Positions 1-6,008 of a DNA stretch of 9,985 bases are shown here, piece by piece. The DNA comes from Lysobacteraceae bacterium (GTDB lineage: Bacteria; Pseudomonadota; Gammaproteobacteria; DSM-19610). The position numbers and the translations under genes were made by a program. The notes under the pieces were generated by a model that saw only the letters and a list, made by a program, of their open reading frames with translations, made no database searches and was not told the DNA's origin. Numbering within the stretch: position 1 is the first letter of the stretch; each line of letters starts with the position of its first letter. The DNA lies in NCBI GenBank assembly GCA_020201295.1, contig JAIVHA010000142.1, positions 1 through 9,985 on the forward strand. Reading direction: 5' to 3'.

Positions 1-10
1 GGGTACATAC

Positions 11-86
11 GTTTAGCCGCACGATACACCTTGTCATTCTTCATTCTGCGTTTTTCTCTGTGACCTCGTGCCCTCTGTGGCTAAAC
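11..86. repeat. Possible small dispersed repeat with inverted ends
   Basis: GTTTAGCC at 11-18 is matched by a perfect inverted copy GGCTAAAC at 79-86; extending to 10 bases gives 9 of 10 matches. The right half (about 54-80) is a run of imperfect CTCTGTG-type units: CTCTGTGAC, CTCGTGCC, CTCTGTGGC. Such CTCTGTG-rich stretches recur in intergenic DNA of various bacteria, from general knowledge and not checked here. No ORF fits inside, so it could be a tiny non-autonomous repeat. Only one copy is in the window, so repetition in the genome is an inference. Confidence 0.35.
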
Positions 87-230
87 CGACTTTGCCTTTC
101 ATAAACCCCCGCCCCAAAGCGGAACAAACCCACCCCCCGCGCACCACCAGAGGGCAGTCACCCCCTCGGCTCCGTGGCCCACCACCGCGCAGCTATCGAT
201 AAAACATCAGCTTGCAAGCGAATCGGCCGA

Positions 231-246
231 TGGCACGAGCGTTGCT
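231..246 (+). promoter_or_regulatory. Sigma-54 promoter P1 (-24/-12) for the transporter operon
   Basis: TGGCACG at 231-237 and TTGCT at 242-246 are separated by 4 bases and match the sigma-54 consensus TGGCACG-N4-TTGCW. The invariant GG (232-233) and GC (244-245) lie exactly 10 bases apart. Transcription would start near 257, giving a leader of about 39 nt before the ATG at 296. Upstream, only a weak NtrC-like half site (GCACC at 141-145, with a poor partner at 151-155) is visible. Two short palindromes lie just before the promoter: CTTGCAAG at 211-218 and ATCGGCCGAT at 222-231. Bases 87-210 show nothing else I can name. Confidence 0.8.
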
Positions 247-252
247 TAGATC

Positions 253-280
253 GTATTACCAAATCAACCAACGGTAATAC
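253..280. promoter_or_regulatory. NikR-type operator O1 over the P1 start site
   Basis: Perfect 8-bp inverted repeat: GTATTACC at 253-260 and GGTAATAC at 273-280, 28 bp overall. The E. coli NikR operator is GTATGA-N16-TCATAC, also 28 bp; here the outer hexamers read GTATTA-N16-TAATAC. The expected transcription start of P1 (about 257) falls inside the site, so a bound protein would block open-complex formation or promoter escape. The Shine-Dalgarno GGAGG of the first gene follows at 284-288. The natural candidate ligand is the NikR-family protein encoded at 5380-5832; that link is inferred from the matching site geometry. Confidence 0.75.
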
Positions 281-295
281 CCTGGAGGCATCGCC

Positions 296-1276
296 ATGTA
301 CAAACCCCTCAAGCAACTCTTCGGTGCCCTGGCGGGCATTGCCATGCTGGGCATGTCTGCCCAGGCCCTGTCCGAACCCCTGAAGATCGGCTACAGCGAC
401 TGGCCCGGCTGGGTGGCCTGGGAAGTGGCCATCGAGAAGGAATGGTTCAAGGAAGAAGGCGTGGACGTGCAATTCGAATGGTTCGACTACGTGGCCTCCA
501 TGGACGCCTTCGCCGCCGGCCAGCTGGATGCCGTGGCCATGACCAATGGCGACGCCCTGGTCACCGGCGCCACTGGCGCGCGCAACGTGATGATCATCAT
601 CAATGACTACTCCAACGGCAACGACATGATCATCGCCCGGCGCGGCGTCGACTCTGTGGCCGATCTCAAGGGCAAGACGATCGGCGTGGAGATCGGCTTC
701 GTTTCCCATCTGCTGCTGCTCAACGCCCTGGAGAAAAACGGCATGACCGAGTCGGACGTGGAGCTGATCAACGTGCCCACCAACGAGACACCCCAGGTGC
801 TCGCCTCCGGCAACGTGGACGCCGTCGTCGCCTGGCAGCCCAATTCCGGCCAGGCGCTCAACCTGGTGCCGGGCTCCACCGCCATCTACTCCAGCGCCAA
901 CGAACCCGGCCTGATCTATGACGTGCTGGCGGTCTCACCCACCAGCCTGTCAGCCAGCCGTGATGCCTGGGTCAAGGTGGCCCGGGTCTGGTACCGGGTG
1001 GTGGACTACATCCAGGATCCGGCCACCCGCGCCGACGCAGTGAGCATCATGGCCTCCCGCGTGGGCATCCCGCCCGCCGACTACGAGGCCTTCATCGAGG
1101 GCACCAAGATCCTGAGCCGCGAAGAGGCCATGGAATTCTTCAACAAGGGTGACGGCTTCACCTCCCTGTACGGCTCATCGAAGATCGCCGACGAGTTCAA
1201 CGTCGCCAACGACGTGTACAAGGATGCGCAGACCGTCGACGACTACATCGACGCCAGCATCACCGGCGCCCTGTAA
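296..1276 (+). CDS. ABC transporter substrate-binding protein (NMT1/TauA/SsuA type)
   Basis: A 326-residue periplasmic binding protein, first gene of operon 1. An export signal is clear: positively charged start (K3, K6), hydrophobic core at about 8-21, and an A-Q-A cleavage site at residues 22-24. No lipobox cysteine is present, so it should be soluble in the periplasm. The mature protein opens with LKIGYSDWPGW, the usual first strand of NMT1/THI5-like and sulfonate/nitrate-type binding proteins, followed by the dimension-typical stretch with AAGQLDAVAMTNGDAL and later GNVDAVVAWQPNSGQA. Relatives next to urea/guanidine carboxylase genes are commonly labelled urea carboxylase-related transporters, and guanidine is a plausible substrate, but ligand specificity cannot be read from sequence. 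The start is set by GGAGG at 284-288, 7 bases before the ATG. Confidence 0.88.
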   Translation: MYKPLKQLFGALAGIAMLGMSAQALSEPLKIGYSDWPGWVAWEVAIEKEWFKEEGVDVQFEWFDYVASMDAFAAGQLDAVAMTNGDALVTGATGARNVMIIINDYSNGNDMIIARRGVDSVADLKGKTIGVEIGFVSHLLLLNALEKNGMTESDVELINVPTNETPQVLASGNVDAVVAWQPNSGQALNLVPGSTAIYSSANEPGLIYDVLAVSPTSLSASRDAWVKVARVWYRVVDYIQDPATRADAVSIMASRVGIPPADYEAFIEGTKILSREEAMEFFNKGDGFTSLYGSSKIADEFNVANDVYKDAQTVDDYIDASITGAL

Positions 1277-1318
1277 GGATCGGCACACCCAGGTCCGGCA
1301 GGCGGAGAGACTCAAGCC

Positions 1319-2278
1319 ATGAACAAGCCCTGGTTTGCGGTGCGCAAGGAACTGTCGTCACGACGACGCACCTTCCTGGCCGTCATGAGTTTCGTCTTTC
1401 CCCTGCTGGTCTGGTCTTTGGTCAGTTATGTTCCCTTCATCTGGCATCCCCAGGTGGAGGTCATCGAAGCCGGCGAGGTGGATTATTTCCGCGCCGGCAT
1501 GCTGGTGGACCGCACCGTCTTCGAACAGGAGCGGGAGACCCTGCGCGCCGAGGGCCGCGAGCTGCCCACCGGAACGCGCACCAACCCGGTCTACCTGCCC
1601 GCGCCCCACGAAGTGGCCACGGCCCTGTACACGGCCTTCTCCACCGAACCGCAGCGACGCAACGAGAAGTGGCTCCATGAGAGTCTCGCCAACAGTATCC
1701 AGGTCATCTTCTGGGGGTTCTTCCTTTCGTCCCTGATCGGTGTACCCCTGGGCATCCTGGCAGGCACCTACGTAGCGGTGTCGCGCCTGACAGAACCCTT
1801 CGTCGAATTCTTCCGCTACCTGCCGGCGCCGGCCTTCGGCGCGCTGGCAGTAGCTATCCTGGGCATCCACGATGCGCCCAAGATCGCCATCATCTTCATC
1901 GGCACCTTCTTCCAGCAGGTGCTGGTGGTGGCCAATACCACCCGCAAGCTCGACCCGTCACTGCTGGAGGCGGCCATGACGCTCGGTGCGCGCAATGCCG
2001 GGCTGCTGTTCAAGGTGGTCATCCCGGGCATCGCCAGTGACCTGTACCGGGACATGCGCATCCTGCTGGGCTGGGCCTGGACCTACCTGATCGTTGCCGA
2101 GATGATCGGCGCCAGTTCCGGCATCACCTGGTTCATCACCCAGCAGGCCCGCTACAAGAACTTCGACAACGTGTTCGCCGCCATCCTGATCATCGGGATC
2201 ATCGGCCTGACCACCGACCTCATCCTGGCCTGGCTGGGCCGACGCCTGTTCCCCTGGCAGCGGGCCGCCCGCGCCTGA
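1319..2278 (+). CDS. ABC transporter permease (SsuC/TauC type)
   Basis: A 319-residue inner-membrane permease, 42 nt after the binding-protein gene. The first membrane helix is at about residues 19-41; further hydrophobic segments lie at about 126-150, 172-182, 188-205, 248-265 and 285-305. The cytoplasmic EAA loop that contacts the ATPase is present: EAAMTLGARNAGLLFKVVIP beginning at residue 217. This is the BPD_transp_1 fold. Odd point: between the first helix and the family's usual YLPAPHEVATAL segment (92-102) there is a hydrophilic stretch of about 50 residues (42-90), rich in charges, which is longer than I would expect in TauC/SsuC relatives and should face the periplasm. A GGAG at 1304-1307 precedes the ATG by 11 bases. 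It is the membrane channel of the importer formed with its two neighbours. Confidence 0.88.
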   Translation: MNKPWFAVRKELSSRRRTFLAVMSFVFPLLVWSLVSYVPFIWHPQVEVIEAGEVDYFRAGMLVDRTVFEQERETLRAEGRELPTGTRTNPVYLPAPHEVATALYTAFSTEPQRRNEKWLHESLANSIQVIFWGFFLSSLIGVPLGILAGTYVAVSRLTEPFVEFFRYLPAPAFGALAVAILGIHDAPKIAIIFIGTFFQQVLVVANTTRKLDPSLLEAAMTLGARNAGLLFKVVIPGIASDLYRDMRILLGWAWTYLIVAEMIGASSGITWFITQQARYKNFDNVFAAILIIGIIGLTTDLILAWLGRRLFPWQRAARA

Positions 2279-2294
2279 CGCCCCGGAGATCCCC

Positions 2295-3215
2295 ATGATC
2301 CATCTGGAACTGCCCAGTTACCGCGACCAGTCACCGGAGGTGGCCGACCGCTTCAGGCGCCTGAAGGAACGGCCGGTGATCCTTGAGGTGAAGGGTCTGA
2401 CCAAGACCTTCGACACGGCCCAGGGGTCGGTCACGGCACTGAAAGACATCAACTTCTGTACTCACCAACGGGAATTCGTCTGCGTCATCGGTCCCTCCGG
2501 CTGCGGCAAGTCCACCCTGGTACGCACCCTGGCGGGCCTGGAGGACTACTCCAGCGGCGAGGTGCTGCTGGACGGCAAGCCGGTGCGCGGTCCGGGTCCG
2601 GATCGCGGCATGGTGTTCCAGGGCTACACCCTGTTTCCCTGGCGCACGGTGAAGAAGAACGTGATGTTAGGCCTGGAACTGGCCGGTCGCAGCCGTACCG
2701 CCGCCGAGGAGGAGGCGCTGCAATGGATCGATCTGGTAGGCCTGACCAAGTTCGCCAACAGCTACCCGCATCAGCTCTCCGGCGGCATGAAGCAGCGTGT
2801 GGCCATCGCCCGGGCCCTGGCCAACCAGCCGCGCATCCTGCTCATGGACGAACCCTTCGGTGCCCTGGATGCCCAGACCAGGGCGAAGATGCAGGGCTAC
2901 CTGTTGGAGATCTGGAAGAACATCGACATCACCGTCGTATTCATCACCCATGATCTCGACGAGGCCATCTACCTGGCCGACCGCATCCTGGTGCTCAAGG
3001 CCCATCCCGGCGAGGTGCAGGAACTGATCGAGGTGCCCGTGCCCCAGCCGCGCAACCCGTCCCAGTTGCTGAGCCCCGAGTTCCTGGCCACCAAGCGCCG
3101 ACTGGAGGAACTCATCCATCCGCCAGGCGCAGAGACCGAGGAGGGGGTCAACGGCGACCGCCTCAACATGGTGCGCATGGTTCCCGTCAACGCCAAGGTG
3201 GAGTCCGTATTCTGA
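2295..3215 (+). CDS. ABC transporter ATP-binding protein (TauB/SsuB type)
   Basis: A 306-residue ATPase that would power the importer. All catalytic motifs are intact: Walker A GPSGCGKST at 66-74, Q-loop Q109, signature LSGGMKQR at 161-168, Walker B ILLMDEP at 181-187, D-loop ALD at 190-192 and the switch histidine H219. It is longer than typical SsuB/TauB proteins at both ends: about 28 residues precede the first strand (ILEVKGLTKTF), and about 40 residues follow the core. The start is supported by GGAG at 2285-2288, 6 bases before the ATG and 16 nt after the permease stop. The stop codon overlaps the next gene's ATG by one base (TGATG), which implies coupled translation. Confidence 0.92.
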   Translation: MIHLELPSYRDQSPEVADRFRRLKERPVILEVKGLTKTFDTAQGSVTALKDINFCTHQREFVCVIGPSGCGKSTLVRTLAGLEDYSSGEVLLDGKPVRGPGPDRGMVFQGYTLFPWRTVKKNVMLGLELAGRSRTAAEEEALQWIDLVGLTKFANSYPHQLSGGMKQRVAIARALANQPRILLMDEPFGALDAQTRAKMQGYLLEIWKNIDITVVFITHDLDEAIYLADRILVLKAHPGEVQELIEVPVPQPRNPSQLLSPEFLATKRRLEELIHPPGAETEEGVNGDRLNMVRMVPVNAKVESVF

Positions 3216-4000
3216 TGCTCAACAACTGGTACACCATGACCTGGGAAGAGATCGGTGCCCTGGTGGCCGCCGGGATGGACACGGTCATCCTGCCGGTGGG
3301 CGCCACAGAGCAGCACGGCCCGCACCTGGGCTGCGGCATGGACGCGGAGATCGCCGCGCGCCTGAGCCACGACGTGGCCGAGGCCACCGGCGCCGCGCTT
3401 CTGCCCACGCTGCCCTTCGGCTGTTCCATCGGCCACTCGAATCGCTGGCCCGGCACCATCGCCCTGCAGCCCAAGACCCTCATTGACGTGGTCAAGGACA
3501 TCGGCGACTGGGTCCATGCCTCAGGCTTTCGGCGCCTGTTCCTGATCAACGGACACGTCACCAACGAGGCGCCCCTGCGCTGCGCGCTTGAGATGCTGCG
3601 CGCACAGCACGACGACCTGATGGTAGCGCTGATCAACACCATGGACGTCAGCGAGCGGGTAAACACCGCGCACAGCGAAGACGGCATCGACTGGCACGCC
3701 AATGCCGCCGAGACCGCGCTGATGATGGCGCTCTCGCCGCACATGCTGCGCGCCGACCGCATCCAGGTCGCCGACGATCCCGATCGCACCGAAGACTGCG
3801 TGTTCGCCCACCCGGTGAACCGCACCAGCGCCAACGGCGTCACCGGGCACCCGAGCCGCGCCACCCGGGAACAGGGCGAACGCCTGTATGCCTGGATGGT
3901 GGAGGACCTTGCCGCCCTGGTGCGCAAGGGCATGACGGAGACGCCACCCCTGCCCCATTCCTATTTCCAATCCTGCCAAGCCGCACACGGGAAACCCTGA
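3215..4000 (+). CDS. Creatininase-family metal-dependent amidohydrolase
   Basis: A 261-residue member of the creatininase superfamily (PF02633), whose members hydrolyse cyclic or formyl amides with a two-metal site. The family pattern is visible: VGATEQHGPHLGCGMD supplies E32, H34 and D43; INGHVTNEA supplies H114 and E118; HANAAETAL supplies H161 and E166. Pseudomonas creatininase, as I recall it, uses an extra glutamate two residues after the second histidine; here that place is T116. True creatinine hydrolysis is therefore not assured, and the substrate is unknown. The gene overlaps the ATPase gene by one base and sits one base before the glutamine synthetase gene, so it belongs to the transport operon. 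A role in freeing a guanidine- or urea-like group from an imported precursor is possible but is inference. Confidence 0.82.
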   Translation: MLNNWYTMTWEEIGALVAAGMDTVILPVGATEQHGPHLGCGMDAEIAARLSHDVAEATGAALLPTLPFGCSIGHSNRWPGTIALQPKTLIDVVKDIGDWVHASGFRRLFLINGHVTNEAPLRCALEMLRAQHDDLMVALINTMDVSERVNTAHSEDGIDWHANAAETALMMALSPHMLRADRIQVADDPDRTEDCVFAHPVNRTSANGVTGHPSRATREQGERLYAWMVEDLAALVRKGMTETPPLPHSYFQSCQAAHGKP

Positions 4001-4001
4001 C

Positions 4002-5369
4002 ATGAAGACCAAGACCACCGACGAGATTCGCCAGATCCAGGACCGCCTGCGGGCCCAGGGCGTGAAGTATTGCCTGGGCGCCTACGTGGATATCCATGGC
4101 GTGCCCAAGGGCAAGGTGGTGCCCATCGATCACCTGCCCCATATGGCCCATGGTTCCGAGCTGTATACCGGCTACGCCCTGGACGGCCTGGGCCAGGCAC
4201 CCAACGAGGACGAGATAGCCTCTGTGCCGGATCTGGACCACATCATCCAGCTGCCCTGGCAGCCGGAGGTGGCCTGGATGCCTGCGGACAACACCTTCCA
4301 CGGCAAGCCCTATCCGTTCAGCACCCGGGTGGCACTGAAGAACATGGTCGCCAGGGCCAATGAGATGGGCTTCGGATTCAACTTAGGGATCGAGGCCGAG
4401 GTGTTCCTGCTGCGCCAGACCGAGGACGGCCGGCTGGAGGTCCCCAACCCCGATGACCGGCTGGTCAAGCCCTGCTACGACGCCCGCGCCTTCCTGGACC
4501 AGTTCACCTGGCTGGACAAGATGGCCACCACCATCAACGCCCTCGGCTGGGACCTGTATTCCCTCGACCACGAGGACGCCAACGGCCAGTTCGAATTCGA
4601 CTTCCATTACGCCGATGCACTGACCAGCTGCGACCGCTTCATCTTCCTGCGCCTGATGGCCAAGGAATACGCCAAGCAGGAGGGCCTGATCGCCACCTTC
4701 ATGCCCAAGCCCTTCGCCGACAAGACCGGCAACGGCGCCCACTTCAACATGTCGCTCTACGACCTGGAGACCGGCGTCAACGTATTCGAGTGCGATCCCC
4801 GCGAGGACCCCCGCGGCCTGGGCCTCACCGAGACGGGCTATCAATTCATCGCCGGTATCATCAAGCACGGCAAGGCCCTGTGCGCCGCCTTCGCGCCCAC
4901 GGTGAACAGCTACAAGCGCCTGGTGCGCCAGGGCGACATGCCCTACTTCACCTGGGCGCCGGTGTTCAATTCCTTCGGTTCCAACAACCGCACCAACTCT
5001 GTGCGCGTGCCCATGGGCGGCGGACGCTGCGAGTCGCGCAACGCCGACGGCGCGGTCAACCCTTACCTGGCCGCCACCCTGGCCCTGGCTGCCGGGCTGG
5101 AAGGCATCCGCGAGGGGCTCGATCCGGGCAAGCCTCAGGAGGACAACCTCTATGAACTCACTGACGCCGAGCGCGCCGACCGGGGCATCGAGTTCTTGCC
5201 CAAGAGCCTGTCCGAGGCCATCGACGCCTTCGAGGCGGACCCCTTCGTGATCGAGGCCCTGGGCCAGGGGCTGCGCGACGAGTTCATCAAGTACAAGCGC
5301 GCCGAGTGGGTCTCCTACCACCAGACCGTCTCCGCCTGGGAGATCGAACGCTACAGCCACCTGTTCTAG
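4002..5369 (+). CDS. glnT: Type III (GlnT-like) glutamine synthetase family ligase
   Basis: A 455-residue cytoplasmic ATP-dependent ligase of the glutamine synthetase fold, closest in my reading to the rhizobial type III/GlnT group. N-terminal beta-grasp domain at about 16-100 (YVDIHGVPKGKVVP). Catalytic domain motifs follow: GIEAEVF at 129-135 (metal-binding E131, E133), GQFEFDF at 195-201, NGAHFNM at 244-250, VNSYKR at 301-306, NRTNSVRVP at 329-337 and the ESRNADGAVNPYLA segment starting at E344. The usual reaction is glutamate plus ammonia plus ATP to glutamine; some relatives instead join glutamate to methylamine or other amines, and sequence reading cannot exclude that. No adenylylation loop of the GlnA type is evident. 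The start lies one base after the creatininase stop. In this operon it could trap ammonia released by guanidine breakdown. Confidence 0.85.
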   Translation: MKTKTTDEIRQIQDRLRAQGVKYCLGAYVDIHGVPKGKVVPIDHLPHMAHGSELYTGYALDGLGQAPNEDEIASVPDLDHIIQLPWQPEVAWMPADNTFHGKPYPFSTRVALKNMVARANEMGFGFNLGIEAEVFLLRQTEDGRLEVPNPDDRLVKPCYDARAFLDQFTWLDKMATTINALGWDLYSLDHEDANGQFEFDFHYADALTSCDRFIFLRLMAKEYAKQEGLIATFMPKPFADKTGNGAHFNMSLYDLETGVNVFECDPREDPRGLGLTETGYQFIAGIIKHGKALCAAFAPTVNSYKRLVRQGDMPYFTWAPVFNSFGSNNRTNSVRVPMGGGRCESRNADGAVNPYLAATLALAAGLEGIREGLDPGKPQEDNLYELTDAERADRGIEFLPKSLSEAIDAFEADPFVIEALGQGLRDEFIKYKRAEWVSYHQTVSAWEIERYSHLF

Positions 5370-5379
5370 GAATGCCTGC

Positions 5380-5832
5380 ATGAAAGCCAACGGAGGGGTC
5401 AGCCGTATCAGCATCTCCCTGCCCGAGCCCCTGCTCGGGCAGCTGGACGAGATGGTGGATGCGCGCGGCTATGAGAGCCGCTCGGCGGCCCTGGCGGAGA
5501 TGATCAGCCACCAGCTGGTGGCCCACAAACGGGAACTGGGCAACGAGGTGATGGCCGGCACCATCACCCTGCTCTACGACCACAGCACCCCGCGCCTGCA
5601 GAAGACTCTGGCGGAACTGCAGCACGAGCATGTGGAGGAGGTGATCAGCTCCCTGCACGTCCACCTGATGCACAACCGCACCATGGAGGTGATCCTGGTG
5701 CAGGGGCCCGCCACCCAACTGCAGATCATCGCCGACCGCATGATCACCAACCGGGGCGTGATCTCCGGCAAACTGGAACTGACCACCACCCTCATCCCCC
5801 AGGTGCACCAGCCTGCGGAACGGCGCGCCTGA
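5380..5832 (+). CDS. NikR-family ribbon-helix-helix regulator with altered metal site
   Basis: A 150-residue transcription factor, last gene of operon 1, 10 nt after the synthetase stop; its AGGA ribosome site overlaps that stop (5368-5371). The N-terminal ribbon-helix-helix domain spans about 7-50. R9, S11 and S13 sit where E. coli NikR has the DNA-contacting R, T, T of its strand, and RGYESRSAAL matches the family turn. The C-terminal ACT-like domain (about 58-140) keeps H82, H93 and H95, aligning with E. coli nickel ligands H76, H87 and H89 (LHVH motif). The fourth ligand, C95 in E. coli, aligns without gaps to T101, so a standard square-planar nickel site is missing. It likely binds the two 28-bp inverted repeats at 253-280 and 5966-5993, controlling its own operon and the carboxylase operon. 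The effector is unknown: another metal, altered nickel binding or a small molecule. Confidence 0.88.
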   Translation: MKANGGVSRISISLPEPLLGQLDEMVDARGYESRSAALAEMISHQLVAHKRELGNEVMAGTITLLYDHSTPRLQKTLAELQHEHVEEVISSLHVHLMHNRTMEVILVQGPATQLQIIADRMITNRGVISGKLELTTTLIPQVHQPAERRA

Positions 5833-5851
5833 GGGCACCAAACAGGTGCCC
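5833..5851. promoter_or_regulatory. NtrC-type enhancer site 1
   Basis: A perfect 7-bp inverted repeat, GGGCACC and GGTGCCC with a 5-base spacer, begins directly after the regulator's stop codon. The core GCACC-N5-GGTGC matches the NtrC binding consensus. Its centre (5842) is about 128 bp before the expected start of promoter P2, within the usual enhancer range. It could form an RNA hairpin, but no U-run follows. Confidence 0.65.
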
Positions 5852-5863
5852 GCACACCCACCA

Positions 5864-5880
5864 CGCACCACCCTGGTGCG
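5864..5880. promoter_or_regulatory. NtrC-type enhancer site 2
   Basis: A perfect 7-bp inverted repeat, CGCACCA and TGGTGCG around CCC, with the NtrC core GCACC-N5-GGTGC. Its centre (5872) is 30 bp from site 1, about three helical turns, so two NtrC dimers would sit on one face of the DNA. It is about 98 bp upstream of the expected P2 start. The pair resembles the arrangement of the strong NtrC sites at enterobacterial glnA. Confidence 0.65.
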
Positions 5881-5943
5881 CCCCACCCGCGAGGCGGATT
5901 GCGCAAGGCCCGTCGCACAAGGCCTGGCAGCCATCGACTGCCC

Positions 5944-5960
5944 TGGCACACAAACTGCGT
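5944..5960 (+). promoter_or_regulatory. Sigma-54 promoter P2 (-24/-12) for the carboxylase operon
   Basis: TGGCACA at 5944-5950 and CTGCG at 5955-5959; the key GG (5945-5946) and GC (5957-5958) are 10 bases apart, as sigma-54 requires. The -12 box deviates from TTGCW at the first and last base, so it looks weaker than P1. Transcription would start near 5970, giving a 39-nt leader. Two NtrC-type palindromes upstream provide a ready enhancer. I saw no clear IHF site between them and the promoter. Minor structure in between: TTGCGCAA at 5899-5906 and a near-direct repeat of GCRCAAGGCC at 5901-5910 and 5915-5924. Confidence 0.72.
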
Positions 5961-5965
5961 AGTCG

Positions 5966-5993
5966 GTATTACGAATTCGAATTTCCGTAACAC
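5966..5993. promoter_or_regulatory. NikR-type operator O2 over the P2 start site
   Basis: GTATTAC at 5966-5972 and GTAACAC at 5987-5993, an inverted repeat with one mismatch, again 28 bp overall. Flanking G5965/C5994 and inner G5973/C5986 extend the symmetry. The left arm is identical to that of O1. The distances to the promoter and to the ATG are the same as for O1: it begins 8 bases after the last base of the -12 GC and ends 15 bases before the start codon. Expected ligand: the NikR-family protein encoded just upstream. Confidence 0.72.
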
Positions 5994-6008
5994 CATGGAG
6001 AACGACAC

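Noticed and set aside
87..295. Guanidine-I (ykkC) riboswitch upstream of the transporter operon
   Set aside because: I could not find its conserved segments, and the predicted transcript begins near 257, leaving only about 39 nt. A covariance-model search would settle it.
174..383. 69-codon open frame before the binding-protein gene
   Set aside because: It spans the sigma-54 promoter and operator, overlaps the signal peptide coding region in another frame and shows no family features.
1277..1318. Stem-loop attenuator between the binding-protein and permease genes
   Set aside because: Such loops are common at this position, but I found no convincing inverted repeat in this 42-nt gap.
4383..5414. 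343-codon open frame on the minus strand
   Set aside because: Antisense to the conserved glutamine synthetase-family gene, with low-complexity composition and no motifs.
5833..5851. Rho-independent terminator after the NikR-like gene
   Set aside because: A GC-rich 7-bp stem with a 5-nt loop is present, but no T-run follows. The sequence fits the NtrC consensus and is paired with a second such site 30 bp away. A dual role cannot be fully excluded.
5899..5924. TTGCGCAA palindrome and near-direct repeat of GCRCAAGGCC as a further regulator site
   Set aside because: Short and likely by chance in GC-rich DNA; no second copy near promoter P1.
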